NCBI GenBank assembly: GCA_964455635.1
Contig: CAYVWX010000078.1
Coordinates: 1-12,417, forward strand
DNA: 12,417 bases
Direction: 5' to 3'
Origin: B16-G9 sp964455635
Lineage (GTDB): Bacteria; Bacteroidota; Bacteroidia; Bacteroidales; F082
Shown: positions 1 to 7,542 of the stretch, piece by piece
Numbering within the stretch: position 1 is the stretch's first letter
Layout of the letters: every line of letters starts with the position of its first letter
Made by a program: the position numbers and the translations under genes
Notes under the pieces: model-generated
The model's database searches: none
Seen by the model: the letters and a program-made list of their open reading frames with translations, nothing else
What the model was told of the DNA's origin: nothing

Positions 1-110
1 GGATTTTTGCGCGAAGCAGGCAAAAATCATGACAAAACAAAACGCAATATATCAAATTCACCCCGTGGAATAGTTTTCAAATTCCTCAGGGCAAGTAAAT
101 TTAAAAACAC
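1..110. other. Leader region upstream of the first cargo gene
   Basis: No supported gene lies here. A perfect 9-bp inverted repeat (GATTTTTGC at 2-10, GCAAAAATC at 20-28, 9-base loop) sits at the left edge; it has no T-run on either side, so it is not a convincing terminator. A second imperfect hairpin spans 61-91 (CCC and GGAAT pairing with ATTCC and GGG, loop of 9). One frame is open from base 1 to a TGA at 112-114 and would overlap the next ATG by ATGA, but its 37 codons show no recognisable C-terminus. No good TTG/TAnnTTTG promoter was found, so the promoter may lie left of the window. Confidence 0.5.
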
Positions 111-2630
111 ATGAAAAAATTTTACCACCTGAAATCGATATTCGTAACCTGCATGTTGTTTTTTATTGGTTTTATGTTTTCAGCGGCAAGAGCTCAAACA
201 CCAACCACGCAGGATTGCAAAGGTGCCATCGCCGTATGCGATTACATATATCACGAAGACTCAACCGCCAGCGGATATGGTAATTATTACGAAATCCCTA
301 CCGGACAGGATTGTAGCACAGGCCATTGCATGGATGGCGAGAAAAACAGCAGGTGGTATGTGTTTACCGTTATACAATCGGGACAACTGAGGTTTCAAAT
401 TACACCTGTTATGCAAACCGACGATTACGACTGGGCCGTTTTTAACATTACTACCTATTCGTGCGACGACATTAAGCTTCATCCGAATTGGATGATGCGA
501 AGCTGCAATGCTGCCGGAGGTGCCGGCTATCAGGGAACAACCGGAATAAGTACTGCCAACGGGGGAGCAGCCAATTGCAACAACGGAGGAAATACCAACA
601 AATGGAATGCCGATCTTACTGTTTTCGAAGGCGAAACCTATGTCCTGGTTGTCTCCGACTGGACACAAACTCCCGGAGGTTATACCCTTGACTTTTCAGC
701 TTCTTCAGCGGTAATTTTCGACGATCAGGCACCTTTTATCAGCTATATTGGTGGCGACGAGATAACTACCTGCGGCACCAATGAGTTGCTTGTCCGTTTT
801 AACGAAAAGGTAAAATGTTCGTCGGTGGACCCCGGTGATTTTACCTTAACCGGTCCGGGTGGCCCATATGTTATTGATAGCATTTACGGCGAAACCTGTG
901 CCCTGGGTGGCGATCCCAACGAAAAAGAGTTTACGCTTTATGTTTCGCCTCCTTTTACGCAGGGGGGCGACTATACCTTATCCATAAATGCCTTTAGCTA
1001 TATATCCGATGCGTGTGATAATTATGCAGCAGCCGACAGCTATCCTTTTACCATCGACCTTGATTCGCCTGTTGCCGATGCGGGAGAAGATCAGACAATC
1101 AATTACGGTACAAGCACCGTTTTAACGGGAAATGCTTCGGGCGGCTCGGGCAGCAGTAGCTACCACTGGGAACCGGACACCCTTCTTGTGGATCCCGATG
1201 TGCAACAGCCAACCACCGTAAACCTTATAACCAATACTGCCTTTTATTTAACCGTTACCGACAACAATAGCGGATGTACCGGCGAAGATACGGTTTTGGT
1301 TACCATCGAAGGCGGGCCCCTCGGCATTAACGTTACGGCAAATTCAGAGTCTGTTTGTAACGGACAACAGGTTGCCCTGTTTTCTAATGCAGGGGGTGGT
1401 TCGGGTAGCTACACCTACTTATGGACCTCCGATCCCGAAGGATTTAATTCCACATTGCCCGACCCTGTTGATTATCCAACTCAAACCACCACCTATTTTC
1501 TGGATGTGTTTGACGGCTTTACCCATTCCAACGGACAGGTTACCATAGTTGTCCACGAACTGCCTGTTGCCGATGCCGGCGACGACCAGATAATAAACCC
1601 GGGAACACCTGCAACACTTCATGGTAACGGAACGGGAGGAAACGGCAGTTACACCTACCATTGGGAACCGGCAAGTTACCTGATAAACAACGAAATTCAA
1701 AATCCCGATACCAAACCGTTGTACAATCCAACCCTGTTTTCGTTGTGGGTAACCGACGATTTCGGGTGCGTCAGCAATCAGGATGATGTGTTGGTTAATC
1801 CGGCCGGTGATGCATTAAATTCGGTTATTTACGCCAGCCCTCAAAAAATATGTCAGGGTGGAAGTACCATCATATCGGCTTCCGCCTCAGGGGGTGGAGG
1901 CAGCTTTACTTATCAGTGGTCATCCAAACCGGAAGGCTTTACCTCAACCAATTCGTCGTTTACCGCATCACCCCAGGTTAATACAACCTATTATCTTTTG
2001 CTAAAGGATTTATACAATAACGAGTACGAAGATTCAATTGAAGTTACCGTTTACCCTTTACCTCTAATTAACCTCATCCCCGAAGGGATTATTCCCATCG
2101 ACGACCATACCATTACCGTTTGTGTACGCGACAGCGTTTTGATGGATGCCGGACAACCCGACAGCCCTGCCGGAACGCAATATTTTTGGATTGGCGAGGG
2201 GCTTACCACCCGTTACAACAAAGCCATTACCAACGGTAACCTGCTTGATGTTCAAAAACATACGGTTAGGGTAACACACCCGCACGATGACAATTTGTTG
2301 TGTTCAAATACCGACTCGTTAACCATTGTTTTTAGTTTTAAAGAGTGTGGAAGCGGAACCGGTGAGCAGTTTGTTGATTTGTCAAATACCTTTAAGGTTG
2401 TTCCCAATCCCAACCCGGGAAATTTTAATATTGTCTTTACCCGGCCGGTTAAAAATGCATTGGTTTCAGTATTCTCGGTAGAGGGAAGGAAAATTTATTC
2501 GTTGAAAAATAGGGAAAGCTTTGCGAAAGGAGATCATAAAACCCTGAAACTAAACCTCCCAAAAGGAATCTATTTTGTTTATCTCCAATCGGGGCACAAT
2601 AGTACAGTACAAAAAGTTGTTGTTAAATAG
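111..2630 (+). CDS. T9SS type A sorting domain-containing PKD/Ig-repeat surface protein (paralog 1)
   Basis: 839-residue secreted multidomain protein, probably a surface adhesin or matrix protein; no enzyme motif is visible. Residues 1-28 form a signal peptide (basic start, hydrophobic core, cleavage near ARA/Q). Residues 29-205 are a Cys-rich N-terminal module with the hallmarks DCKGAIAVC, GEKNSRWYVFTV and DDYDWAVFN, resembling a PPC-like beta-sandwich. Residues 206-318 look like a Big_5/SbsA Ig-like domain (RFNEKV, DFTLTGPGGPY). Residues 319-649 are two A-B super-repeats of about 165 residues, each A part starting with PVADAG. Residues 650-745 are another Ig-like module (CVRDSVLMDAG). Residues 761-839 are a type A sorting domain (VVPNPNPGNF, then LPKGIYFVYL and a basic KVVVK end), which in this family is removed during T9SS export. 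The ATG at 111 gives the signal peptide directly. The next gene is a paralog in the same orientation. Family assignment is firm; the role and any ligand are unknown. Confidence 0.92.
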   Translation: MKKFYHLKSIFVTCMLFFIGFMFSAARAQTPTTQDCKGAIAVCDYIYHEDSTASGYGNYYEIPTGQDCSTGHCMDGEKNSRWYVFTVIQSGQLRFQITPVMQTDDYDWAVFNITTYSCDDIKLHPNWMMRSCNAAGGAGYQGTTGISTANGGAANCNNGGNTNKWNADLTVFEGETYVLVVSDWTQTPGGYTLDFSASSAVIFDDQAPFISYIGGDEITTCGTNELLVRFNEKVKCSSVDPGDFTLTGPGGPYVIDSIYGETCALGGDPNEKEFTLYVSPPFTQGGDYTLSINAFSYISDACDNYAAADSYPFTIDLDSPVADAGEDQTINYGTSTVLTGNASGGSGSSSYHWEPDTLLVDPDVQQPTTVNLITNTAFYLTVTDNNSGCTGEDTVLVTIEGGPLGINVTANSESVCNGQQVALFSNAGGGSGSYTYLWTSDPEGFNSTLPDPVDYPTQTTTYFLDVFDGFTHSNGQVTIVVHELPVADAGDDQIINPGTPATLHGNGTGGNGSYTYHWEPASYLINNEIQNPDTKPLYNPTLFSLWVTDDFGCVSNQDDVLVNPAGDALNSVIYASPQKICQGGSTIISASASGGGGSFTYQWSSKPEGFTSTNSSFTASPQVNTTYYLLLKDLYNNEYEDSIEVTVYPLPLINLIPEGIIPIDDHTITVCVRDSVLMDAGQPDSPAGTQYFWIGEGLTTRYNKAITNGNLLDVQKHTVRVTHPHDDNLLCSNTDSLTIVFSFKECGSGTGEQFVDLSNTFKVVPNPNPGNFNIVFTRPVKNALVSVFSVEGRKIYSLKNRESFAKGDHKTLKLNLPKGIYFVYLQSGHNSTVQKVVVK
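1065..2057 (+). repeat. Two tandem 165-residue A-B Ig/PKD-like super-repeats in paralog 1
   Basis: Unit 1 is residues 319-483 (bases 1065-1559) and unit 2 is residues 484-649 (1560-2057). Each unit has an A domain, beginning PVADAGxDQ and containing YHWEP and a late GC pair of residues, followed by a B domain with a VCNGQQ or ICQGGS motif, a GGGSGSYTYLW-like strand and a TTTYFLDVFD or NTTYYLLLKD strand. The units are similar at protein level but clearly diverged in DNA, so this is an old duplication rather than an active repeat. Confidence 0.8.
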
Positions 2631-2750
2631 TGGCTGCAAGAAAACGCCAATAACATCGTTACGCTCATGCTGAGATCAAATATCTACAAGAGTAAACATT
2701 ATGATATCCAGTATTTTGCAAGTCTCGTTCTTGACGTTTTTTATAAGCTG

Positions 2751-2773
2751 CTACGAAAAAACGTAGTTTTCTT
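2751..2773 (+). terminator. Candidate intrinsic terminator after paralog 1
   Basis: CTACG at 2751-2755 pairs with CGTAG at 2762-2766 around an A6 loop, followed by TTTTCTT. It lies about 120 bases after the stop of the first cargo gene. The stem is only 5 bp, so the call is tentative. The same A-run can instead pair with the upstream T-run to form a longer 9-bp hairpin (2734-2742 with 2756-2764). Confidence 0.35.
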
Positions 2774-2861
2774 TGAAGCACAAATTAATATTAAGTTTAA
2801 TGGCAAACCTTTTGCTTCCGTTTGGTGTCATAGTTACATTATTATGCTTTAATTTTTTTAT

Positions 2862-2869
2862 TATTTTTG
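2862..2869 (+). promoter_or_regulatory. Candidate Bacteroidota -7 box upstream of paralog 2
   Basis: TATTTTTG matches the Bacteroidota -7 consensus TAnnTTTG exactly. No TTG lies 17-23 bases upstream, and the surrounding DNA is T-rich, so a chance match is quite possible. If used, it would leave a leader of roughly 115 bases before the ATG at 2993. Confidence 0.22.
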
Positions 2870-2933
2870 ACCTCATTTTCAGTATTAAAGGATTATTATT
2901 TTTTTATTCCGTTTGGGTGTGGCTACGGTGTTG

Positions 2934-2958
2934 CCCGCAATATTTATTTAATTTCGGG
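2934..2958 (+). other. Hairpin in the leader of paralog 2
   Basis: CCCGCAAT (2934-2941) pairs with ATTTCGGG (2951-2958) with one mismatch around a 9-base AT loop. There is no T-run after it, so it looks like a leader structure rather than a terminator. It ends 34 bases before the ATG. Confidence 0.35.
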
Positions 2959-2992
2959 ATGCTGAAAAGGAAACCATAAAAATGTAATATTT

Positions 2993-5467
2993 ATGAAATC
3001 GATGTTTATCAAATTATTTTTCGTTCATCTTTTTGTTCTCTTTTCTGCAATTTTATGGGCGCAGGAGCCAACCGATCAGGATTGTTTGGGAGCCATTACG
3101 GTGTGCCAGTCGGTTTATGTTCAGCCCAATTCATATTCCGGTACCGGAAACTATCCCAACGAAATTCCTCATCCCGGATCTTGCCCAACCAACTGTCTCA
3201 GTTCGGGAGAAAAAAACGATGTCTGGTATATCTTTACAGTTAACTCCGGTGGAAATCTCGGTTTTCAAATTACTCCAAACAATATGAGCGACGATTATGA
3301 CTGGGCTGTTTTTAGTTTAAACGATTTCGATTGCGAGGATATTTTTACCCATGTCGGCCAAATGGAAGTTAGTTGTAATTATTCAGGTACACCCGGTGTT
3401 ACGGGTGCTACCTTGATAACAGGCACCAGCTGCGTGGGTGCCAGTGGAAGCAACAAGTGTAACTTTATTCCGGTAGTGGAAGGTGAAACTTATGTTTTAA
3501 ATATTAGTAATTTCTCAAGCTCACAATCGGGATATACACTCGATTTTGGGCTTTCAACCGCTAATATTTACGACGATGTTCCTCCTGAAATAGCTACCAT
3601 TTATTCCGATGACTTACAATGTGGCTCAACCGAGTTGGAGTTTGATTTTAGCGAGCGTGTTTTATGTAATTCGGTGCAACCGTCCGATTTTTCGCTCACC
3701 GGTCCCGGAGGCCCTTACACGGTTACCGATGTTTATGGCTACACATGCCAACAGGGTGGTACGGCCGAAGATCATTTTACTTTGGTTTTTACACCGGCCA
3801 TTTATCAAAGTGGCGCCTACGCTATTAATGTGTTGCCATTTAGCGGCATTCAGGATGATTGCGGAAACACCTCTCCGGTACAAAGCTATAATTTTACGGT
3901 TGATTTGAATTCGCCTGTTGCTGATGCCGGCGAGGACCAGGATATCGCTTATGGAGCTTCAACTCAGTTGGATGGTACCGTAACAGGTGGTACGGGTAAT
4001 TTTACTTTCGACTGGCAGCCCGAAGACAAACTGGTTGATCATACCGTTGAAGACCCCTTTACCATAAACCTTACCGAAACCACCTCTTATTTAATGACTG
4101 TTGATGACCCCGGAAACAATTGTCGCAGTACCGATGATGTTACTGTTAATATTGTTGGCGGCCCCATGTCGGTTTCTGTTTTTGCCGATCACGATTCGGT
4201 TTGCTCGGGTAATTCCGTTAATATTCAGGCAGTACCCAGTGGCGGTGCAGGTGCATACACCTATATCTGGACTTCCGACCCTCCGGGCATTGATTATACC
4301 AGTCAAACCATTACGGTAACTCCCGAGGTAACCACGACTTATTTTGTAGAAACTACCGATGGCTTTACCACCTTGACAGATCAAATAACCATCACGGTAT
4401 TTCCTACTCCTGTGGCCAATGCCGGTCCCGAGCAGGAAATTAATTTCGGAACCTTTACCTTTTTAGAAGGTTCTGCTTCCAACGGTCAGGAACCTTACAG
4501 CTACAATTGGTCGCCTCCCGACCGTATTGACGGTGATATAACCATACCCAACCCTCAAACGGTAATATTGGAATCGAATCAAATATATCAACTTTATGTG
4601 GTGGATAATCACGGATGTCCCGGCGACCTGTCAGAAGTAAATATTAAAGTTACCGGAAGTGCGTTGGGCGCCCAACCCATGTCGTTGCCGGCACAAATAT
4701 GTTATGGACAAAGCGCTGTTTTGGTGTCGAATGTATCAGGCGGGGGTGGCGGCCCTTATACGTTGGAATGGAGAGAAAAAGACGGAACATGGACTTCTGC
4801 CGGCGATAGTGTTGTGGTTAATCCAACCGAAACCACCAAATATTTTCTTAAAATTTCTGATGGCTTTACCATGGTCGATTCCATTCTTTATACCCTTCAG
4901 GTTAATCCGCTACCTCAAATAAACCTTATCCCCGACGGGGCAACCCACGATGGCAATGTTATTAAAGTTTGTGTGCGCGATACCGTAACACTTGATGCCG
5001 GTAACGAAAACAACCCGCCCGACATGGGATATGTGTGGTCGAACGGATGGCCCGAACGTTATCTTATCGCAAAAACAAACGGTAACTTATTGGATTTCCA
5101 AAGTTATAATGTGGAGGTGACAAACAACGTAACCGGATGTCAAAGTGTTGACAGTGTGTCTATTCTGTTCGACTTTAAAGAGTGTGGCACCGGAGTTGGT
5201 GAAAACAGCATTACCAACCAACCTGTTTTTGTATATCCTAATCCCAACAACGGATTGTTTCAGCTGCAAACGGTTGACGGCATTAAAAAGTTGGACATTA
5301 AAATTATGGATGTTCAGGGACGCGTGTTGCTGGAAAAGAAATTTTCGTCCATTAATCCGGGTGGATGGATTAAAGATATTGACATGACAAAAGCGGCGAA
5401 CGGTATTTATTTGTTAAAGTATAAAGTTGACAATAAAGCCTATACGCAAAAAATTGTAAAAAAATAA
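2993..5467 (+). CDS. T9SS type A sorting domain-containing PKD/Ig-repeat surface protein (paralog 2)
   Basis: 824-residue paralog of the preceding gene with the same domain order. Residues 1-24 are a signal peptide (cleavage after LWAQ or at WA/Q). Residues 25-195 are the Cys-rich N-terminal module (DCLGAITVC, GEKNDVWYIFTV, DDYDWAVF, then SCNYSGTPGVTG). Residues 196-306 are the Big_5-like Ig domain (DFSERV, DFSLTGPGGPY). Residues 307-639 are two A-B super-repeats, 640-731 the Ig-like module with VCVRDTVTLDAG and FKECGTGVGE, and 747-824 the type A sorting domain (VYPNPNNGLF, then NGIYLLKY and a basic KIVKK end). The start at 2993 gives a complete signal peptide; Met4 is an alternative. It probably shares a transcript with the gene starting 20 bases after its stop. 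An extracellular, surface-attached structural or adhesive role is inferred; no catalytic residues are recognised. Confidence 0.92.
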   Translation: MKSMFIKLFFVHLFVLFSAILWAQEPTDQDCLGAITVCQSVYVQPNSYSGTGNYPNEIPHPGSCPTNCLSSGEKNDVWYIFTVNSGGNLGFQITPNNMSDDYDWAVFSLNDFDCEDIFTHVGQMEVSCNYSGTPGVTGATLITGTSCVGASGSNKCNFIPVVEGETYVLNISNFSSSQSGYTLDFGLSTANIYDDVPPEIATIYSDDLQCGSTELEFDFSERVLCNSVQPSDFSLTGPGGPYTVTDVYGYTCQQGGTAEDHFTLVFTPAIYQSGAYAINVLPFSGIQDDCGNTSPVQSYNFTVDLNSPVADAGEDQDIAYGASTQLDGTVTGGTGNFTFDWQPEDKLVDHTVEDPFTINLTETTSYLMTVDDPGNNCRSTDDVTVNIVGGPMSVSVFADHDSVCSGNSVNIQAVPSGGAGAYTYIWTSDPPGIDYTSQTITVTPEVTTTYFVETTDGFTTLTDQITITVFPTPVANAGPEQEINFGTFTFLEGSASNGQEPYSYNWSPPDRIDGDITIPNPQTVILESNQIYQLYVVDNHGCPGDLSEVNIKVTGSALGAQPMSLPAQICYGQSAVLVSNVSGGGGGPYTLEWREKDGTWTSAGDSVVVNPTETTKYFLKISDGFTMVDSILYTLQVNPLPQINLIPDGATHDGNVIKVCVRDTVTLDAGNENNPPDMGYVWSNGWPERYLIAKTNGNLLDFQSYNVEVTNNVTGCQSVDSVSILFDFKECGTGVGENSITNQPVFVYPNPNNGLFQLQTVDGIKKLDIKIMDVQGRVLLEKKFSSINPGGWIKDIDMTKAANGIYLLKYKVDNKAYTQKIVKK
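3911..4909 (+). repeat. Two tandem A-B Ig/PKD-like super-repeats in paralog 2
   Basis: Unit 1 (residues 307-471) starts SPVADAGEDQ and unit 2 (472-639) starts TPVANAGPEQ, a spacing of 165 residues that matches the spacing in paralog 1. The B halves carry VCSGNS or ICYGQS and end in TTTYFVETTDGF or TTKYFLKISDGF. The common architecture shows that the repeat doubling came before the gene duplication. Confidence 0.8.
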
Positions 5468-5487
5468 TTTTACCAAAGAGTTAAAGA

Positions 5488-7506
5488 ATGAAGACGACCC
5501 CCCGATGGATAAGAGTAGTGTTAACGCTACTCTTTTTTACAGGAACTTATACAGTAACCTTTTCTCAAACCCTTACCCCCTGCGATTACCATCGTCCGAA
5601 GCAAGCCGATCAGTGGCGGTTTGGCGATGACGCCGGCATCAGCTTCTCCAATTTGGATAATCCGGCTGCCGTTGATGGCGATTTCTTTAGTGATTTTACA
5701 GGGCTGGCTCCGGGTGGCGTTTCAACCATTTCCGACAGCGATGGTAACCTGCTGATGTATTGTAACGGCTTTAACATTTGGAACAGCAGTGCCAATATTA
5801 TGAGCAATGGCGACGGGCTTAAAGGAAATAACGGCTCTACCATGACCTCGCTTATTGTTCCCAATCCGGGCAACGACAAACAATATTATGTGTTTACGGC
5901 AGATATGTATTTTCCCGGTTTTTTTGAAGACGGGATTCGTTATAACCTCGTCGATTTTACCAACAACGGCAATGGTGTTGTAACCCAAAAAAATAAAATT
6001 CTTTTGCAGGAAAATACACAAAAGATTGTAGCCGTAAAGCATAAAAACGGAAAGGATTACTGGATTGTTACCCACGGTTTTGGCGACGGAAAAGGTGATA
6101 GCTTTTATGTGTTTTTATTAAGTGATACCCTAAGCACAACACCGGTTGTTTCAAAAACAGGCCTCGCCGAAACCTACGATGAAAACAATTTCCAGTCGTT
6201 TAACAACGAAGCAGGTTATATGGTGGCATCCCCCGATGGGAGTATGCTGGCACAGGTAGTAAATTTTGACGGATATGTTGAACTTTTCGATTTTGACAAT
6301 GCTACCGGAAAGGTCAGCCATGCACGGAACAGCACCCCGGGTGTTATTAAAGGCCCCTACGGAGTGGCATTTTCGGCCGACAACTCCAAACTGTATGTTA
6401 CCACGGCTCCCCTTGATAACTCAACCAATTATCTTTACCAGTTCGACTTGTCGCAAAGCAATCCGTTAGACAATCCGTTTACTGTTGCCACAATGGATAT
6501 CACTGCCGGCAATCAGGTGTTGTTTGGTGCATTACAACTAGCTACCAATGGCAGAATATATGTGGCTAAATTTATTAAAGGCCTTCCCGACAACAACAAA
6601 TATCCGTCGTTGGCTCGTATTAACAATCCCGACAGGGTAGGAAGTGCCTGTAATTATAACAGTTTAAACGGAGCTGCACAAAATGAATTTGACTTATCCA
6701 ACGGAAATAGTTTTTCAGGTTTGCCGGTGTTTCCCAACGATTTTTTAAATATTCCGCACTTTTGGAGCTACCACTGGTGCCATCACGATACCACTGCGTT
6801 TACCATACGAAACAGTGCCAACATCACCAACGCCCTATGGAATTTTTCTTCGATAGATCCGTCAGGAGAGGACCCCGGAAGCGGTAATATGTATGCACCT
6901 GAATATGTTTTTAGCAAGCCCGGCAGTTACGATGTTGAATTAACCGAAGAGTTTAACGGACAACAATATGTTTATCACGATTCGGTAATCATTCATCCGT
7001 TGCCGGCGGTAAACCTGTCAACTTCCGATACCATTTACATTATGCCCAATTCGTCGATTAAGCTTGATGCGGGAGAGTACGACTATTATTTTTGGGAGCC
7101 GGACGGGTCAACCGACAGGTATTTAAACGTTACTGCCGAGGGACAGTACATTGTAACAGTAGTTGATGCAAACTGCTGTAAAAATGCCGATACGGTTTAC
7201 ATTCAATATGCCGACCTGCTATTTCCCAATGCTTTTAATCCCGAAAGCAATTATGATGAAAACCGTGTGTTTCATGTGTCAGGGCCTGTACAGTCAATTG
7301 CCAATTATCAACTTAGGGTTTTCGACCGCTGGGGCAAAATGTTGTTTTTTACGGAGAACCCCACGGAAGGGTGGGACGGAACCTTTAACGGACAGCAGAT
7401 GCCGGGAGGTGTTTATGTGTGGAGTGCCGTAATGGAGAGCTTTGCCAGCGATGTGTCTGATGCCGTTACCTTAAAACAGTCGGGAACGGTGATGCTGATA
7501 AGATAA
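5488..7506 (+). CDS. Propeller/PKD protein with gliding motility-associated (type B) C-terminal domain
   Basis: 672-residue secreted protein. Residues 1-26 are a signal peptide (cleavage near TFSQ). Residues 38-420 form a repetitive beta-strand region typical of the propeller-like N-terminus of CHU_C proteins: QWRFGDDAGISF at 42-53, ISDSDGNLLMYCNG at 81-94, then blade-like stretches such as ASPDGSMLAQ and AFSADNSKLYV. Residues 425-503 are a PKD domain (ALWNFSSIDPSG, YVFSKPGSYDVEL), 504-573 an Ig-like module related to the pre-terminal module of the two upstream proteins (KLDAGEYDYYFWEPDG), and 574-672 a type B domain (LLFPNAFNPESN, YQLRVFDRWGKMLF, GWDGTFNG, PGGVYVWSAVM). Type B cargo in other Bacteroidota often needs a PorP/SprF-like partner; none is in this window. 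The 20-base gap from the upstream gene suggests cotranscription. The overall family call is secure; the substrate or partner is unknown. Confidence 0.9.
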   Translation: MKTTPRWIRVVLTLLFFTGTYTVTFSQTLTPCDYHRPKQADQWRFGDDAGISFSNLDNPAAVDGDFFSDFTGLAPGGVSTISDSDGNLLMYCNGFNIWNSSANIMSNGDGLKGNNGSTMTSLIVPNPGNDKQYYVFTADMYFPGFFEDGIRYNLVDFTNNGNGVVTQKNKILLQENTQKIVAVKHKNGKDYWIVTHGFGDGKGDSFYVFLLSDTLSTTPVVSKTGLAETYDENNFQSFNNEAGYMVASPDGSMLAQVVNFDGYVELFDFDNATGKVSHARNSTPGVIKGPYGVAFSADNSKLYVTTAPLDNSTNYLYQFDLSQSNPLDNPFTVATMDITAGNQVLFGALQLATNGRIYVAKFIKGLPDNNKYPSLARINNPDRVGSACNYNSLNGAAQNEFDLSNGNSFSGLPVFPNDFLNIPHFWSYHWCHHDTTAFTIRNSANITNALWNFSSIDPSGEDPGSGNMYAPEYVFSKPGSYDVELTEEFNGQQYVYHDSVIIHPLPAVNLSTSDTIYIMPNSSIKLDAGEYDYYFWEPDGSTDRYLNVTAEGQYIVTVVDANCCKNADTVYIQYADLLFPNAFNPESNYDENRVFHVSGPVQSIANYQLRVFDRWGKMLFFTENPTEGWDGTFNGQQMPGGVYVWSAVMESFASDVSDAVTLKQSGTVMLIR

Positions 7507-7542
7507 TTTTTGGAACAATAATTTTTGTATTCCGTTATCTTA
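7499..7542. terminator. Candidate bidirectional terminator between convergent genes
   Basis: TAAGATAA (7499-7506) and TTATCTTA (7535-7542) are a perfect 8-bp inverted repeat that includes both stop codons. Inside it, GGAACAA (7512-7518) pairs with TTG (7525-7527) and TTCC (7530-7533) around a 6-base loop with a 2-base bulge. T5 runs lie between the arms on the + strand. The intergenic gap is only 28 bases, so a shared terminator is reasonable, but there is no classic T-tail outside the structure. Confidence 0.4.

Larger units (their letters stand above)
2631..2992. other. 362-base intergenic region between the two cargo paralogs
   Basis: The region is AT-rich and holds no gene I can support. 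Open frames at about 2667-2852 and 2773-2979 encode low-complexity hydrophobic peptides with no recognisable family; the second needs a TTG start. What can be seen is a terminator-like hairpin near 2751-2773, a competing hairpin at 2734-2764, a perfect TAnnTTTG -7 box at 2862-2869 without a good -33 element, and a hairpin at 2934-2958 about 35 bases before the next ATG. The tract at 2910-2990 is less AT-rich than the rest and might be a dispersed intergenic element. Confidence 0.6.

Noticed and set aside
2..28. Perfect 9-bp inverted repeat at the left edge, as a terminator
   Set aside because: No T-run follows on either strand, and the upstream context is outside the window.
2773..2979. A 68-codon open frame ending just before paralog 2, encoding a hydrophobic peptide
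   Set aside because: It needs a TTG start, its composition follows the AT-rich DNA, and no family is recognisable. It could also be read from an internal ATG but still lacks support.
7503..7527. Direct repeat ATAATTTTTG at 7503 and 7518
   Set aside because: Short and AT-rich; better explained as part of the convergent terminator-like region than as an insertion scar.
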